A program made the position numbers and the translations under genes. From the NCBI RefSeq assembly GCF_036588685.1, contig NC_086378.1, positions 80,803,127-80,867,126 on the forward strand: a stretch of DNA of 64,000 nucleotides. Direction: 5' to 3'. The DNA comes from Mytilus trossulus (Eukaryota > Mollusca > Bivalvia > Mytilida > Mytilidae). The notes under the pieces were generated by a model that searched no databases, was not told the DNA's origin, and saw nothing but the letters and a program-made list of their open reading frames with translations. Of the stretch, positions 34,331-44,749 are shown in pieces (within the stretch, counting starts at the first letter, position 1; the number at the start of each line of letters is the position of its first letter).

Positions 34331-35441
34331 TTTTAAATTTGAGAGTTACATTCCCTTTACATATCATTTTTATGCTTATAATCAATGCATTCCTATTGTA
34401 TTCATTTAAATGATTTTTTTTTAAATCAAAAAGGTATAATAAATTAACTAGACTGATAGGGAAATTTATAATTTTTAACTGAAGCAAGAAAACAAGTTCG
34501 GTGACACCAGTTTATCTTTTTATTTTCTTAAAACATATTATAAAACATCTTCTCACAATTTATTTCAAAATTCTATCCTACAGATTTTTTTATGCACTCA
34601 AGAGTGTTTTTTCATGACAAATCTAAGCAAATTAAGACAATTTTAAATAACTCATAGCTTGAAACATACCACGGTGACCCATCCGTCTCATTATATTTAA
34701 AAAAAAAAAAACCCATAGTAAAATCTTAAATTGGCTTAGGGTGCTCCTGAATATGTATTAATGACAGCTCCTGCTCCACTATATTAGTAAACGTCGTGTT
34801 GCTCATTGGAAGTTAGAATTTCGTTGAAATAAATTGCACGATCAAGGAAAAGAAGGCAAGATTGTGGCTTAGACTAGTGGAATAGAGTGTGACATACATA
34901 TTGATTAACGGTCGAACAAATGATGACGATGTGCATAAAATTTCCAAAGGATGACTTCTATATTACAATATACTCCTTATATGACGCTGCTAGAATAATG
35001 CCACAAAGAAAAGAAAAACCCTCAATCAGAAATTGGAATCATCCGATTCTCATTGTCAATTTAAAGTGGATGAATATCAAGAGATGAAATAGAATTTTTT
35101 TTGTAATATCATTTATTGTTTCAAATTTAATAAGACATACTCGATCAATGGAAATCAACTAGTATACTTTGAATTATTCAATGAAAGGACACCATCTATA
35201 CAATGGATCGTAAATTTACATAGAATAATATAGTTAAAGTGAGATGACAATTATAGAAATATGACATGAGCTCAATGCAAGGCGAATATAAAACTAAATA
35301 CAAACAATATATCTTATAGAAATTCTAGTCGAAAATATGCAGACTTTCTTTCTAGTATAAGGTCGAATATTTTGTGCCATCATACATCGTAATTGCAATT
35401 AGTTCTTATATAAATAATGTAAAAATATGTCTTCTTTTCAG
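34331..35441. other. Non-coding region upstream of the Ig/PHYHIP gene
   Basis: The missing 5' exon of the downstream gene may lie here or further upstream. I found no methionine-starting stretch with a phase-compatible donor that I would defend. A TATATAAA motif near 35408 is too close to the next exon to be a convincing promoter for it. Confidence 0.35.
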
Positions 35442-38400
35442 AGCAATACATTTCTATTCCATGCTCAGCTTTGCGGTAGTAGAAGATTCGATCTGATTAT
35501 AAAATGGCCGACTCATCTAACCGTAGACGTGTTGTATATGTTGATTGTTGACAAATCATCAGGAGGAAGCGTGACAATTTTCTTAAATCCATCAGAAAAG
35601 AAATTCTGTTCTTCACTTGAATTTTCTCCTGAGTCATCAAAGTACGATATTTGTATCTACGGCCTTACAGTAAAAGAGACCGATGATGGAAGGTTTTATC
35701 AACTGTGTAGTCATTCGAAGAGGAAATTAGAAGACTTGCAAGGTATTTTAAAATAGTAGAGTAAATTCATCTTGTATTTGTTCCACTTACAGGGTCAAAA
35801 CCTAAACGTTTTTTTAAATCATACTCGAAATTGAGAGTCTGTATCATACTCTTAAAATAGAGTTTCAGAATATGACATATTTTATCGAAATGGAAAAAAT
35901 ATATATATTCAGTGCATGTTGCTATTCAAGTGGATGGAATTTTGATACAAGTGGCAAATCAAAGTTTGCATCAATGAGATGTTTAGACAATAACCAATAT
36001 TATTAGAACCTGAAATTGCACATATTTAGCGGTGACACCATCACGGAATTCCAGTAAAAATTGAAAGTTTTTTTGAAATTTGCCCGGGTGTGAAATAATT
36101 CAGAGGAAATTGCACCGAATCCTTACTGAAGTCTTACTCTGCAAGCATTAGGAAATCCGTGTTTAAAAAGACAGAATCGAAACCTGGATATATCGAATCG
36201 TATGTGTTAGAAAATGAACTGTCGATTTTTTTTTAAGGCATAGCAAGCTGACAATGTCATCAAAGTTCAACGCGATTTAGAAATAGATTTGTAACAAACT
36301 AATTAGCCGATGACCACCAGTGATCGTTGATTAAAACATGGTTTGAAAATTATTAAGTTGAATAATGTTGTACAATACTATCAAACTCATGCATATTCAG
36401 GACCAGTTTTAGATTAAAAACACAACTGAATACAAATGCATTAGGGCTTATTATCAATGCAATTAAAAGGAGTTTCTGTTAGTCATGACCAATTATTTGA
36501 ATGGTTTGATGTCATAATCTCCTACTAATGGTTTGTGGTGATTTTTTTTCCATTATTCATTATATTGGTACTATAGCTGCCGTAACAATACTTATCCATT
36601 TTTGAAATGAAACAGTATACTTACATGGAATTGTTCCCATCTTTGTTCGACCCCATGTATGGCAATAATTGATAGCCAAAATTATCTGCACACACAGAGT
36701 CAATAAACTCATCATAGATACCAGGACTAAATTGTGTATATACGCCAGACGCGCGTTTCGTCTACGAAAGACTCATCAGTGACGCTCGAATAAAAAAAAG
36801 TTAAAAAGGCCAAATAAAGTACGAAGTTGAAGAGCATTGAGGACCGAAATTCCTAAGAGTGTTGCCAAATACAGCTAAGGTAATCTATACCTGAGGTAGA
36901 AAAGCCTTAGTATTTTAAAAAAATAAAATAATTGTAAACAATAAATTTATAAATATTACCATATCGATGACAATTTCATGTCAGCACAAAAAGTGCAATA
37001 ATTTTGACTGGGATCACCATATTTGTAGTCTTATAGATCCTTATTACCATAAGTCTAAACATTTTGTTTCACACGGATAAGTTTTCTTTGAAAGCATAGT
37101 CTTGTTTCTTTGTACAAATATTGAATGAAGAGCAATATTAATAAATGTATCGTCAGGTCACTGAAATGACTTTTTGAAGCTGTTGTAAAACAAAGTAGAT
37201 TTTGTCAATTCTATGAACTAAGGACTTTATTAGTTTTATACTCTCAAATATTATATATTTTGAATTTATATGTTGGTATAGAAGGTAACGGTGGTAATGG
37301 ATAAAGGTTAATCAAGTATTGCGTGTTTTATGTACGGAGATCTAAACAAAATCCTAACATACGCTCTTTACTGGTATTATGAGTCGTGTGCATAAAATAA
37401 TCTTGGTGTTTAATTCCTGTATATTATACAGTGTATTTTTATTTCACTTTTAGTTGCAGATACAGAGATCTCTAATGTTACAATGAGCTTTGAAATGAAA
37501 GAAACTAGAGTAGTCGAATTGCCTATGAAACGCAATATAAAGGTAATAAAATAAAGATTGGAATTGATTTGTTTTCAATAGATATACTGTAGCATATTCT
37601 GTGTAGTAAACATATTTAATGGCACTTTTACCAAGAGAAACGCAACGGTTGGCAAATATAATGATGTTACTGCTTACTCCTATAGATTTCATCTTTAACA
37701 AACTTTTATAAGCTTTCTTTTTGTTCATAATACATAGCTAATTATTTCCTTCAGGTGAATAAAATGCTTAACAGATGTAGATTCTGATTAAATTGAATAC
37801 AATCTTGAACACATGATACAAAAATAACTGGTGAGATAGAACAATGTATAGCGTTGGTAAATATTACAAAAAAAGATACCAAATTATTTTATTAACATGG
37901 CATCAGATATTTGTAATAAAATCAACGGTACCAATTTTGTTGCACCAGATGCGCATTTCGACAATACATGTCTCTTCAGTGATGCTCGTGGCCAAAATAT
38001 TTGAAATCCAAAGCATATATAAAAGATGAAGAGCTATAATCCAAAAGGTCCAAAAAGTATAACCAAATTCGTGAAAGGAATCAGAGCTTTGCGTGAGGGA
38101 GATACATTCCTTAATTTATAATAATTTTTAATATTTTGTAACAGCAAATTTTAATAACACAAAAAATCCGTATTTTCATGCCAGTACCGAAGTACTGGCT
38201 ACTTGTAATTCTTACTAGAGGGATATGCATATTCTTATTCATATTGTTGTCCACTGATCAGCCGCTGATCGGATGCTCTAAAGGGGAAAACATATCCTGC
38301 TTAACCCGTCATGTTGTCCATTTGAGGCGATCTGGATAAAATTTTCACCTTTCTCTCTGAAACAACTTATTTTTTTAAAGAAGCTTACAATAAACCACAT

Positions 38401-41400
38401 AAAAAAAACCAACAACATTTATTGTCGATGCCTATTGAGAAAACATGTTTTTGATAAATTTGAAACTCTCGGGCTGATAACAATTCATCAATTCGTATGA
38501 ACTACTTTGACACATCTGCACTTCTTCTGAATATAACACTGACTTAGCAGTTTATGTGTCACAGAGTATTTCCTTGCATGAAAATACTTGATTTGTATAC
38601 GAGGTCTTGAGAATTGAACTTGCTATATTGATACTAGAACATAGAAACATAAACTTCACTCATTGTCCTTATTGGAAAGTTTATTCATTACATTTTTCAC
38701 TATATGATAAACGTGCTTACATAAGCGTAGGTGTGATATCAGGAGAGTATGTAAGTGCTATCTTTCTTGAATAGACCAGATGAACTTAGTTTACAGCTAT
38801 GATTATTTAAAGAAAGCACATCATTTAAATAGCGATAGTTAAAGGGAAAAAAGACTGTGATAACGTGTCTTTTCAAATGGTTAATAATCCATATTCGGTA
38901 TGAAATGATTTTTTATAGACATATTTAACTGTCGACATGTAATAGACAATATTTGATATAACGAAAGGTGAACTTTGCTATTAATCATATATTGGTTTTC
39001 AGAAGCCAATGAATGTGACAGTTCTACGTTGTCCACCAGCTACCTATTCGATATACCAGTCAGACAGCCAATCTAGCGAGGGTTTCACACATGTATTATT
39101 CTTAAAGCAACCGAATCAAACTTTTGTTTTTATACTGAATTCATTTAAATTAACATTTTTATTGCCACTAACTTTGGAATCAGGGACATGGACTGAAATT
39201 CAGATGATGCGTTTGTCTCAGCAGAAATGTAGGACGAATAAGCACATGATAGCCGCAACAGTTAACCACAGCCACGTGATATCTTTTAAAACATGTAAGT
39301 AGTTTTTATCATTCAATTTTTCCAATGGAGGTTTTCTGATATAAGTGTAGACAACCGCAATACTTGTCTATAATGATTTTACGCTCACTCAGTCTGTTAG
39401 AGGCCCTACAGTGGGGTTTTAGATATAATAAATAGTCAATTAAAAACATGTGCATGAGAAGAAAAAATATGTTGAAGTATTCAGCATTAAAATCAATACA
39501 CAAGGTTGAATCCCTTGTTATTAGTATAATGTCAATTTTGATGTATGCGTTTAGAACCTTTGGCGACCCGACAGTTTAAATGTCTATAACACGTACGATG
39601 TGATTATTCAATGTTATGTACAGAGAAACGTCTACCTAATCTGACTCAGTCAATTAATAACCTTAGCGTTTCAAGAAATGGTCTCGTCCACTTTGTTATG
39701 AAAAAGATTTTATTATAAAAAGACAATTTATCGATATATATTTTCATGGTGAAATATCTTGAGATTATGAATAAGCTTTTGTATAATTTTCTTGAAAGCC
39801 TGTGATTTTTTTCCAAATCTATTCAGAGTTGAAATCTTATATAAGTACTATATAGACCATGGTTTTTACGAGTTAACATATTTAAACAAACGAATCCGAA
39901 GGATGAGTTTGTTTAAATATGTTAATGAGTAAGACACATGGTATATAAAATTTGTAATATAAATAAAATGATTGACAGCTTCAAGACCTTCAACTAATAT
40001 TGGAAATTGATCACGTTACAGTTTTATCCAATGAAATGGAAGCTCGCGCAAGTCACTTTTGCGCCTCGTGTATGATCTTTTGTGTATTTTATGTAATAGA
40101 ACCCCTGAATTTGCAAAAAGGAAAGAAAATGTCAGATTTTCCCGATTTTTTATTTAGTTTTGCGCCACGTGTATGGTTGTTTGCGCAAGTAACTTCATAA
40201 TGTCATCAGACTGAGGTAAACAAACATATCGGATTCCAGCGTCGGACAAGGATTAAATAATAATATTCTAATGACGGTGAGAATTGGGTTTTTTTTTTTA
40301 GTATCATACAAATTAATCATATTTTACAGAATTTTCATCTAATTGAAAAATGCACATTTATACATTTCTAGTTTTCGTACAAACTGCTTTCTTCCGTTAT
40401 TTTATTAATTCGATTATTAGATTATTTATGAAAACACAATTTTAATGATAAATCACTGTATTTAAACAGTAGCGGATCCAGTGAGTGTAGATAGTGTACG
40501 TTCCCCTAATTGATCGCAAAAAAAAATCATTTTTTTTCACAAATATTTGTAGCCGATATTTATTCCTTTTTCTATAGGTACCCCCTTTTTTAAATCGAAA
40601 TTTAATTGGATCTTTGCAAAGGAAATGATAGTTTCACATTTCATTTTTTTCACAACTTAAAGAAGAAACATTTAGAAATTGTTTCCAAAATTAGGGGAAT
40701 TCATTACAATCCTATATAGTTTGAAAAAGGTTTCTTAATATTTGGGTACACATATCTTATCGCTTTTTGTAATGAAATGAAAACAAATGAAGATCTTGAC
40801 CTTTTAGTACGTTTAACAGTTTCTTAATATTTAAGATGCGGAGACATTTTAAAAAAAAGGTGGAGCTTCAGCCATGGAATAACATGAACATGAATATGTT
40901 ATACCATGGCTGAAGCTCCGCCTTTTTCCCTTTGAATTCTAGTTGAGTTGCATATTTAATTAGTTAAGTATGGTACAACATTAATTTGCATATAATATAC
41001 CATGGTTTTCTCTCACCACACTTTTTAAGCAAATTATTTCATAAAAACATCAAAGGAAAAATTCCAATTTATGTTACAACAGACTTTATATAAATATTGA
41101 CCGCAACAAGTAATCAGATCATAAACTAATCATGGTTAAGAAAATACACCAAAGGAAGGACTAATTTTCTTGATTTTCATGTAAATAAGTCCAAAATCTA
41201 CGGCTTTGAATAGAATACAAATGTTAAAATTGGTTTCCTGATTTCATCTTTCAAAGAGATTCAAAATCAAACATCAATCTTTACCCATATTTACCCTTGC
41301 TTCTGTGAAAACACTTTGTCAGAAAGAGGGAATTTTCTTTTGTGTTTGTAAGTACTTGTGTGAAGGCCATTCTTCCATTATTGTTCCACAATAGTTGATT

Positions 41401-44015
41401 TATTTTCAGGATTATATATCTTTTTTTTTATCATACTTAAACTATCAATAAACATAAAATGTGTTTACTTGTTTTATGACTGCTCTTGCGAATGTGTGTG
41501 TTGTATTTCTGTCATATAGTGTTTTAGCAATATTTCATAACATTGTCGAACAGCGGGAGGTTTTGCATGCCATAAAACCCGGTTCAATTACTAGGCTTGT
41601 AATTTGATACGCCAGTCGCGCGTTTTGTGTACATAAGATTCATCAGTGAAACTTTGATAAAATAGTAAGAAAGCCAAACAATTATAAAGTTGAAGATTAT
41701 TTTTCTTCAAATGTCCTGAATGTGGCAGTTGCTATCGATAAGGTCTATTCTATGTGTGATTGTGTTTGTTTTTGTCGCACTTAGGTGTTCCTGTTGTTCC
41801 CTTATTATCCTCTTATAGTTGGTGTCTTCTTCATGGTTACTTTTGGTTTGTAACACGAATTTTTTTTCTTAATCGATTTATGACTTTTGAACACCGATAT
41901 ACTTATAGGGCCTTTATTGATAATTGTCTCATTGGCAATAATGTTATTTTCCCCCTTTTTTTCAAATGCTTTTTATTAGCTCACCTGGCCCGAAGGGCCA
42001 AGTGAGCTTTTCTCATCACTTGGCGTCCGGCGTCCGTCGTCGTCCGTCGTCGTCCGTCGTCCTGCGTCCGTCGTCGTTAACTTTTACAAAAATCTTCTCC
42101 TCTGAAACTGCTGGGCCAAATTAATCCAAACTTGGCCATAATCATCATTGGGGTATCTATTTTAAATATTGTGTGGCGTGACCCCGCCAACCAACCAAGA
42201 TGGCTGCCACAGCTAAAAATAGAACATAGGGGTAAAATGCAGTTTTTGGCTTATAACTGAAAAACCAAAGCATTAAGAGCAAATCTGACATGGGATAAAA
42301 ATGTTCATCAGGTCAACATCTATCTGCCCTGAAATTTTCAGATGAATCGGACAATCTGTTGTTGGGTTGCTGCCCCTGAATTGGTAATTTTAGGGAAATT
42401 TTGCTGTTTTTGGTTATTATCTTGAATATTATTATAGATAGAGACAAACTGTTCACAACAATAATGTTCAGCAAAGTAAGATCTACAAATAAGTCAACAT
42501 AATCAAAGTGGTCAGTTGACCCCTTTAGAAGTTATTGCCCTTTATAGTCAATTTTTAACCATTTTTCGTAAATCTTAGTCATCTTTTACAAAAATCTTCT
42601 TCTCTGAAACTACAGGGCCAAATTTAAACAAACTTGGCCGCAATCATCATTGGGGTATCTAGTTTAAAAAATGTGTGGCGTGACCCGGCCAACCAACCAA
42701 GATGGCTGCCATGGCTAAAAATAGAACATAGGGTAAAATACAGTTTTTGGCTTATAACTCAAAAACAAAAGCATTTAGAGCAAATCTAACAGGGAGTAAA
42801 ATTGTTTATCAGGTCATGATCTATCTGCCATGAAATTTTCAGATGGATCGGACAAACCACTGTTTGGTTGATGCCCCTGAATTAGTCATTTTAAGGAAAT
42901 TTCGCCGTTTTTTGTTATTATCTTGAATATTGTTATAGATAAAGATAAACTGTAAAGAGCAACAATGTACAGCAAAGTAAGACTTAAAAATAAGTCAACA
43001 TGACCTAAATGGTCAATTGACCCCATAAGGAGTTATTGCCCTTTAAAGTCAATTTTTAACAATTTTCATAAAATTTGTAAATTTTAATTAACATTTTCGA
43101 CTGAAACTCTTAGGCCAAGTTCAATATAGATAGAATGTTTGTAAGCAGCAAGAATGTTCAGTAAAGTAAGATGTACAAACACATCACCATCACCAAAACA
43201 CAATTTTGTCATGAATTCAAATGTGTCCTTTGTTTAATATTCACATAGACCAAGGTGAGCGACACAGGCTCTTTGGAGCCTCTAGTTTTTAAACAGTATC
43301 ACATTGAATTTTACTTTACATTCCAGATTTATCGTTAGATGATTACAAGCAGTTATATATATTAGCTCTAGGATACCTATTTAGTAAGACTTCAAGTGCA
43401 CAACAATGTAAACCGATAGAATTTTTCTATAGGAATAAAAGCGAACAATATTATAAGGACATTTTGAAATCTGCATCGGGAGAAATGATACCTTATATTA
43501 AAGACAATAATGGCGACCAAGGCTCTATTATTAATGGTGCTATTAACGGTCTGTTTTATAGTACCTTGTTGAGTTCAAGTTCTAAACCACCTCCTATATC
43601 ATTTTATGGACCTGTTCGACTTCATCTAAAGGCAAACATTATGTTCTCTGAGAATTGTAATATATATTTCTCGGATTTCTATTGCCACTATCAACAGCAT
43701 TATGTAACAATTGTGTTGACACATAAAGGATCTCAAGAAGACATTTTCTGTAATCAGTTTTTACTACAGATGGATAAATTTAACAATCCGTTTATGAAAA
43801 TTACTAGAAATATAAATGGACTAAATGTTGTCATGGCTACAATGGCTGTTGTAGTAGAGGTGTTTTATACAGAGATCGTTAATGTTCGATCTTTGCTACA
43901 GTGGGGACATGGTTATATAAGTAAAACAGTCTTGATGGGGCGTGGTAGAAGTAAACCGGAAGGAATTCCAAAGAATGAAAATTGTGACAAATGTAATTTA
44001 TCTTATAAGAAATGA
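35442..44015 (+). CDS. Ig-like/FnIII-like protein with PHYHIP C-terminal domain (5' end missing)
   Basis: Exons 35442-35742, 37454-37542, 39003-39294 and 43327-44015 join in phase (301+89+292+689 nt) to give 456 residues plus TGA. Residues 1-100 look Ig-like: Cys in AQLCG, Trp in IIKWP, and DDGRFYQLC matching the D-x-G-x-Y-x-C pattern. Residues about 131-228 align with the FnIII-like part of PHYHIP. Residues 229-456 match the PHYHIP/PHYHIPL C-terminal domain well: EFFYRN, MIPYIKDNNG, NIYFSDFYCHY, HYVTIVL, GSQEDIFC, EVFYTE and the Cys-x2-Cys end NCDKCN. Vertebrate PHYHIP proteins bind phytanoyl-CoA hydroxylase and neuronal partners and lack an Ig domain, so the role here is unknown. The first codons rest on the acceptor at 35440-35441; the in-frame ATG at 35427 is a weaker alternative start. 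Repeat R ends 40 bp before the last exon. Confidence 0.8.
36738..36905 (+). repeat. SINE-like family K (GACGCGCGTTTCGTC core)
   Basis: CGCCAGACGCGCGTTTCGTC, TACGAAAGACTCATCAGTGA and CGCTCGAATAAAA are followed by GGCCAAATAAAGTACGAAGT and TGAAGAGCATTGAGGACC. Related cores are at 41610, 45360-45420 (reverse) and 45797. It lies in an intron of the Ig/PHYHIP gene. The class is unproven. Confidence 0.7.
37905..38215 (+). repeat. SINE-like family K2, copy 1
   Basis: Strings ACCAGATGCGCATTTCGACA, ATACATGTCTCTTCAGTGAT, GCTCGTGGCCAAAATATTTG, AATCCAAAAGGTCCAAAAAG and CAGAGCTTTGCGTGAGGGAG match the pair at 55861-56485. The end is CCAGTACCGAAGTACTGGCT. Its first 45 bp is a diverged version of the family K core. 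It lies in an intron of the Ig/PHYHIP gene. Confidence 0.75.
38216..39002. other. Intron sequence, nothing recognised
   Basis: Remainder of the intron before the 39003 exon. AT-rich, without a delimitable repeat. Confidence 0.4.
39865..40210. repeat. Interspersed repeat with internal hairpin
   Basis: GTTAACATATTTAAACAAAC (39873-39892) pairs with GTTTGTTTAAATATGTTAA (39907-39925), inside CCATGG/CACATGG-flanked sequence. Further on, GCGCAAGTCACTTTTGCGCC and TTTGCGCCACGTGTATGG with TTTGCGCAAGTAACTT form a second, looser inverted arrangement. I regard it as one mussel-type repeat. The open frame at 40000-40200 is incidental. Confidence 0.5.
40852..40926. mobile_element. Hairpin element, GGTGGAGCTTCAGCCATGG arms
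   Basis: AAAAAGGTGGAGCTTCAGCC then ATGG pairs with CCATGGCTGAAGCTCCGCCT then TTTTC, with AACAT and ATGTT extending the stem toward a short loop. Total about 75 bp with one mismatch in the inner arm. It is intronic. Confidence 0.65.
40927..41600. other. Intron sequence, nothing recognised
   Basis: AT-rich intronic DNA between the hairpin and the next repeat cluster. No exon-like frame. Confidence 0.4.
41570..41950 (+). repeat. Family K core followed by interspersed repeat family 3
   Basis: GATACGCCAGTCGCGCGTTT at 41609 is a family K core. It is followed by TTGTTTTTGTCGCACTTAGG, TGTTCCTGTTGTTCCCTTAT, TATAGTTGGTGTCTTCTTCA, CGATTTATGACTTTTGAACA and CGATATACTTATAGGGCCTT, a block also present in diverged form at 45895-46560. 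The end, ATTGTCTCATTGGCAAT, is the reverse complement of the start of family S. Confidence 0.55.
41978..43285 (+). repeat. Modular repeat R, forward copy, two modules
   Basis: The cap GCTCACCTGGCCCGAAGGGC (41979-41998) is followed by a GTCCGTCGTC minisatellite (42026-42078). Full modules start at 42083 and 42589 (AAAATCTTCTCCTCTGAAAC, GACCCGGCCAACCAACCAAG, CATAGGGTAAAATACAGTTT). The terminal cap runs from about 43060 to GGAGCCTCTAG at 43275-43285. It is the shortest of the three copies and shows the element's logic best. The end lies 40 bp upstream of the acceptor of the final Ig/PHYHIP exon. Confidence 0.85.
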
Positions 44016-44245
44016 TTCCGAAATGTTTGACGTTTTCATATTTGTAAGACATGCGATTTAGATATACGTCTGCAGCTAACCTCATTTTAAATAGGAATAC
44101 ATATATATGCTGTGTTTTTTTTCTAAGGTACAAAATGAAATATCCAGCTGTAAGAAAGATTCTCAGTGAAATTGTTGTAGACAGCTATTGTTGTTTTCCC
44201 GAGTTTTTAAAATCATATCAAACACTTTGATATAGCTTTCATTGA

Positions 44246-44285
44246 CATTAAAAACAGTCAGTCGGTGACATAAATGAACTTTATT
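44246..44285. terminator. Facing poly(A) signals of the two convergent genes
   Basis: ATTAAA at 44246-44251 is a plausible plus-strand signal 230 bp after the Ig/PHYHIP stop, followed by GTCAGTCGGTGA. TTTATT at 44280-44285 is AATAAA on the minus strand, 465 bp after the tetraspanin stop. If both are used, the transcripts would nearly touch or overlap slightly. No transcript data to confirm. Confidence 0.35.
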
Positions 44286-44749
44286 GAACAACTACAAAGC
44301 AAAACTCAATTGGTCGATACACATTGTAAATTATAGAGAAGTCTTTTTGTAATTGGAAATACAATATTCATTGTTTCTGAATTACATGCATCAAAACTAT
44401 CATTGCAAGCCAATTTGTATCTTTCAATGGTCTTCAAAAACTACAACAATTACATCTTGATATGAGATTTTGCCATGCAATTGCTACCAAATTCAGAAGA
44501 AGAAAAAAAGTTTGAGATTGTTTGTGAGTCAGATTCTTAATTTTTTAAACAGTAAATATCTTTATATTTGAGAAACAGAAAAAAATCTTGTTCCACAAGA
44601 ACAGGTAATACTTAAATATACAGTAATTTTAACCATACTATGAAATCAAAATGTAATCAAACAATGATAAATATAAAATAAAATATACATCACATTTTAA
44701 GATATATACATGATAAAACAAAATAGAACAAAATACACACAACTTTTAT

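Noticed and set aside
35427-35441. ATG at 35427 as the start of the Ig/PHYHIP gene
   Set aside because: The bases from 35427 form a typical pyrimidine-rich acceptor ending in AG at 35441, and no promoter-like sequence has room upstream. Kept only as a weak alternative.
43464-44015. Treating the 183-residue frame as a complete gene starting at 43464
   Set aside because: Protein similarity continues upstream to the acceptor at 43326 and, in phase, into three earlier exons. The apparent start is a TTG inside the exon.
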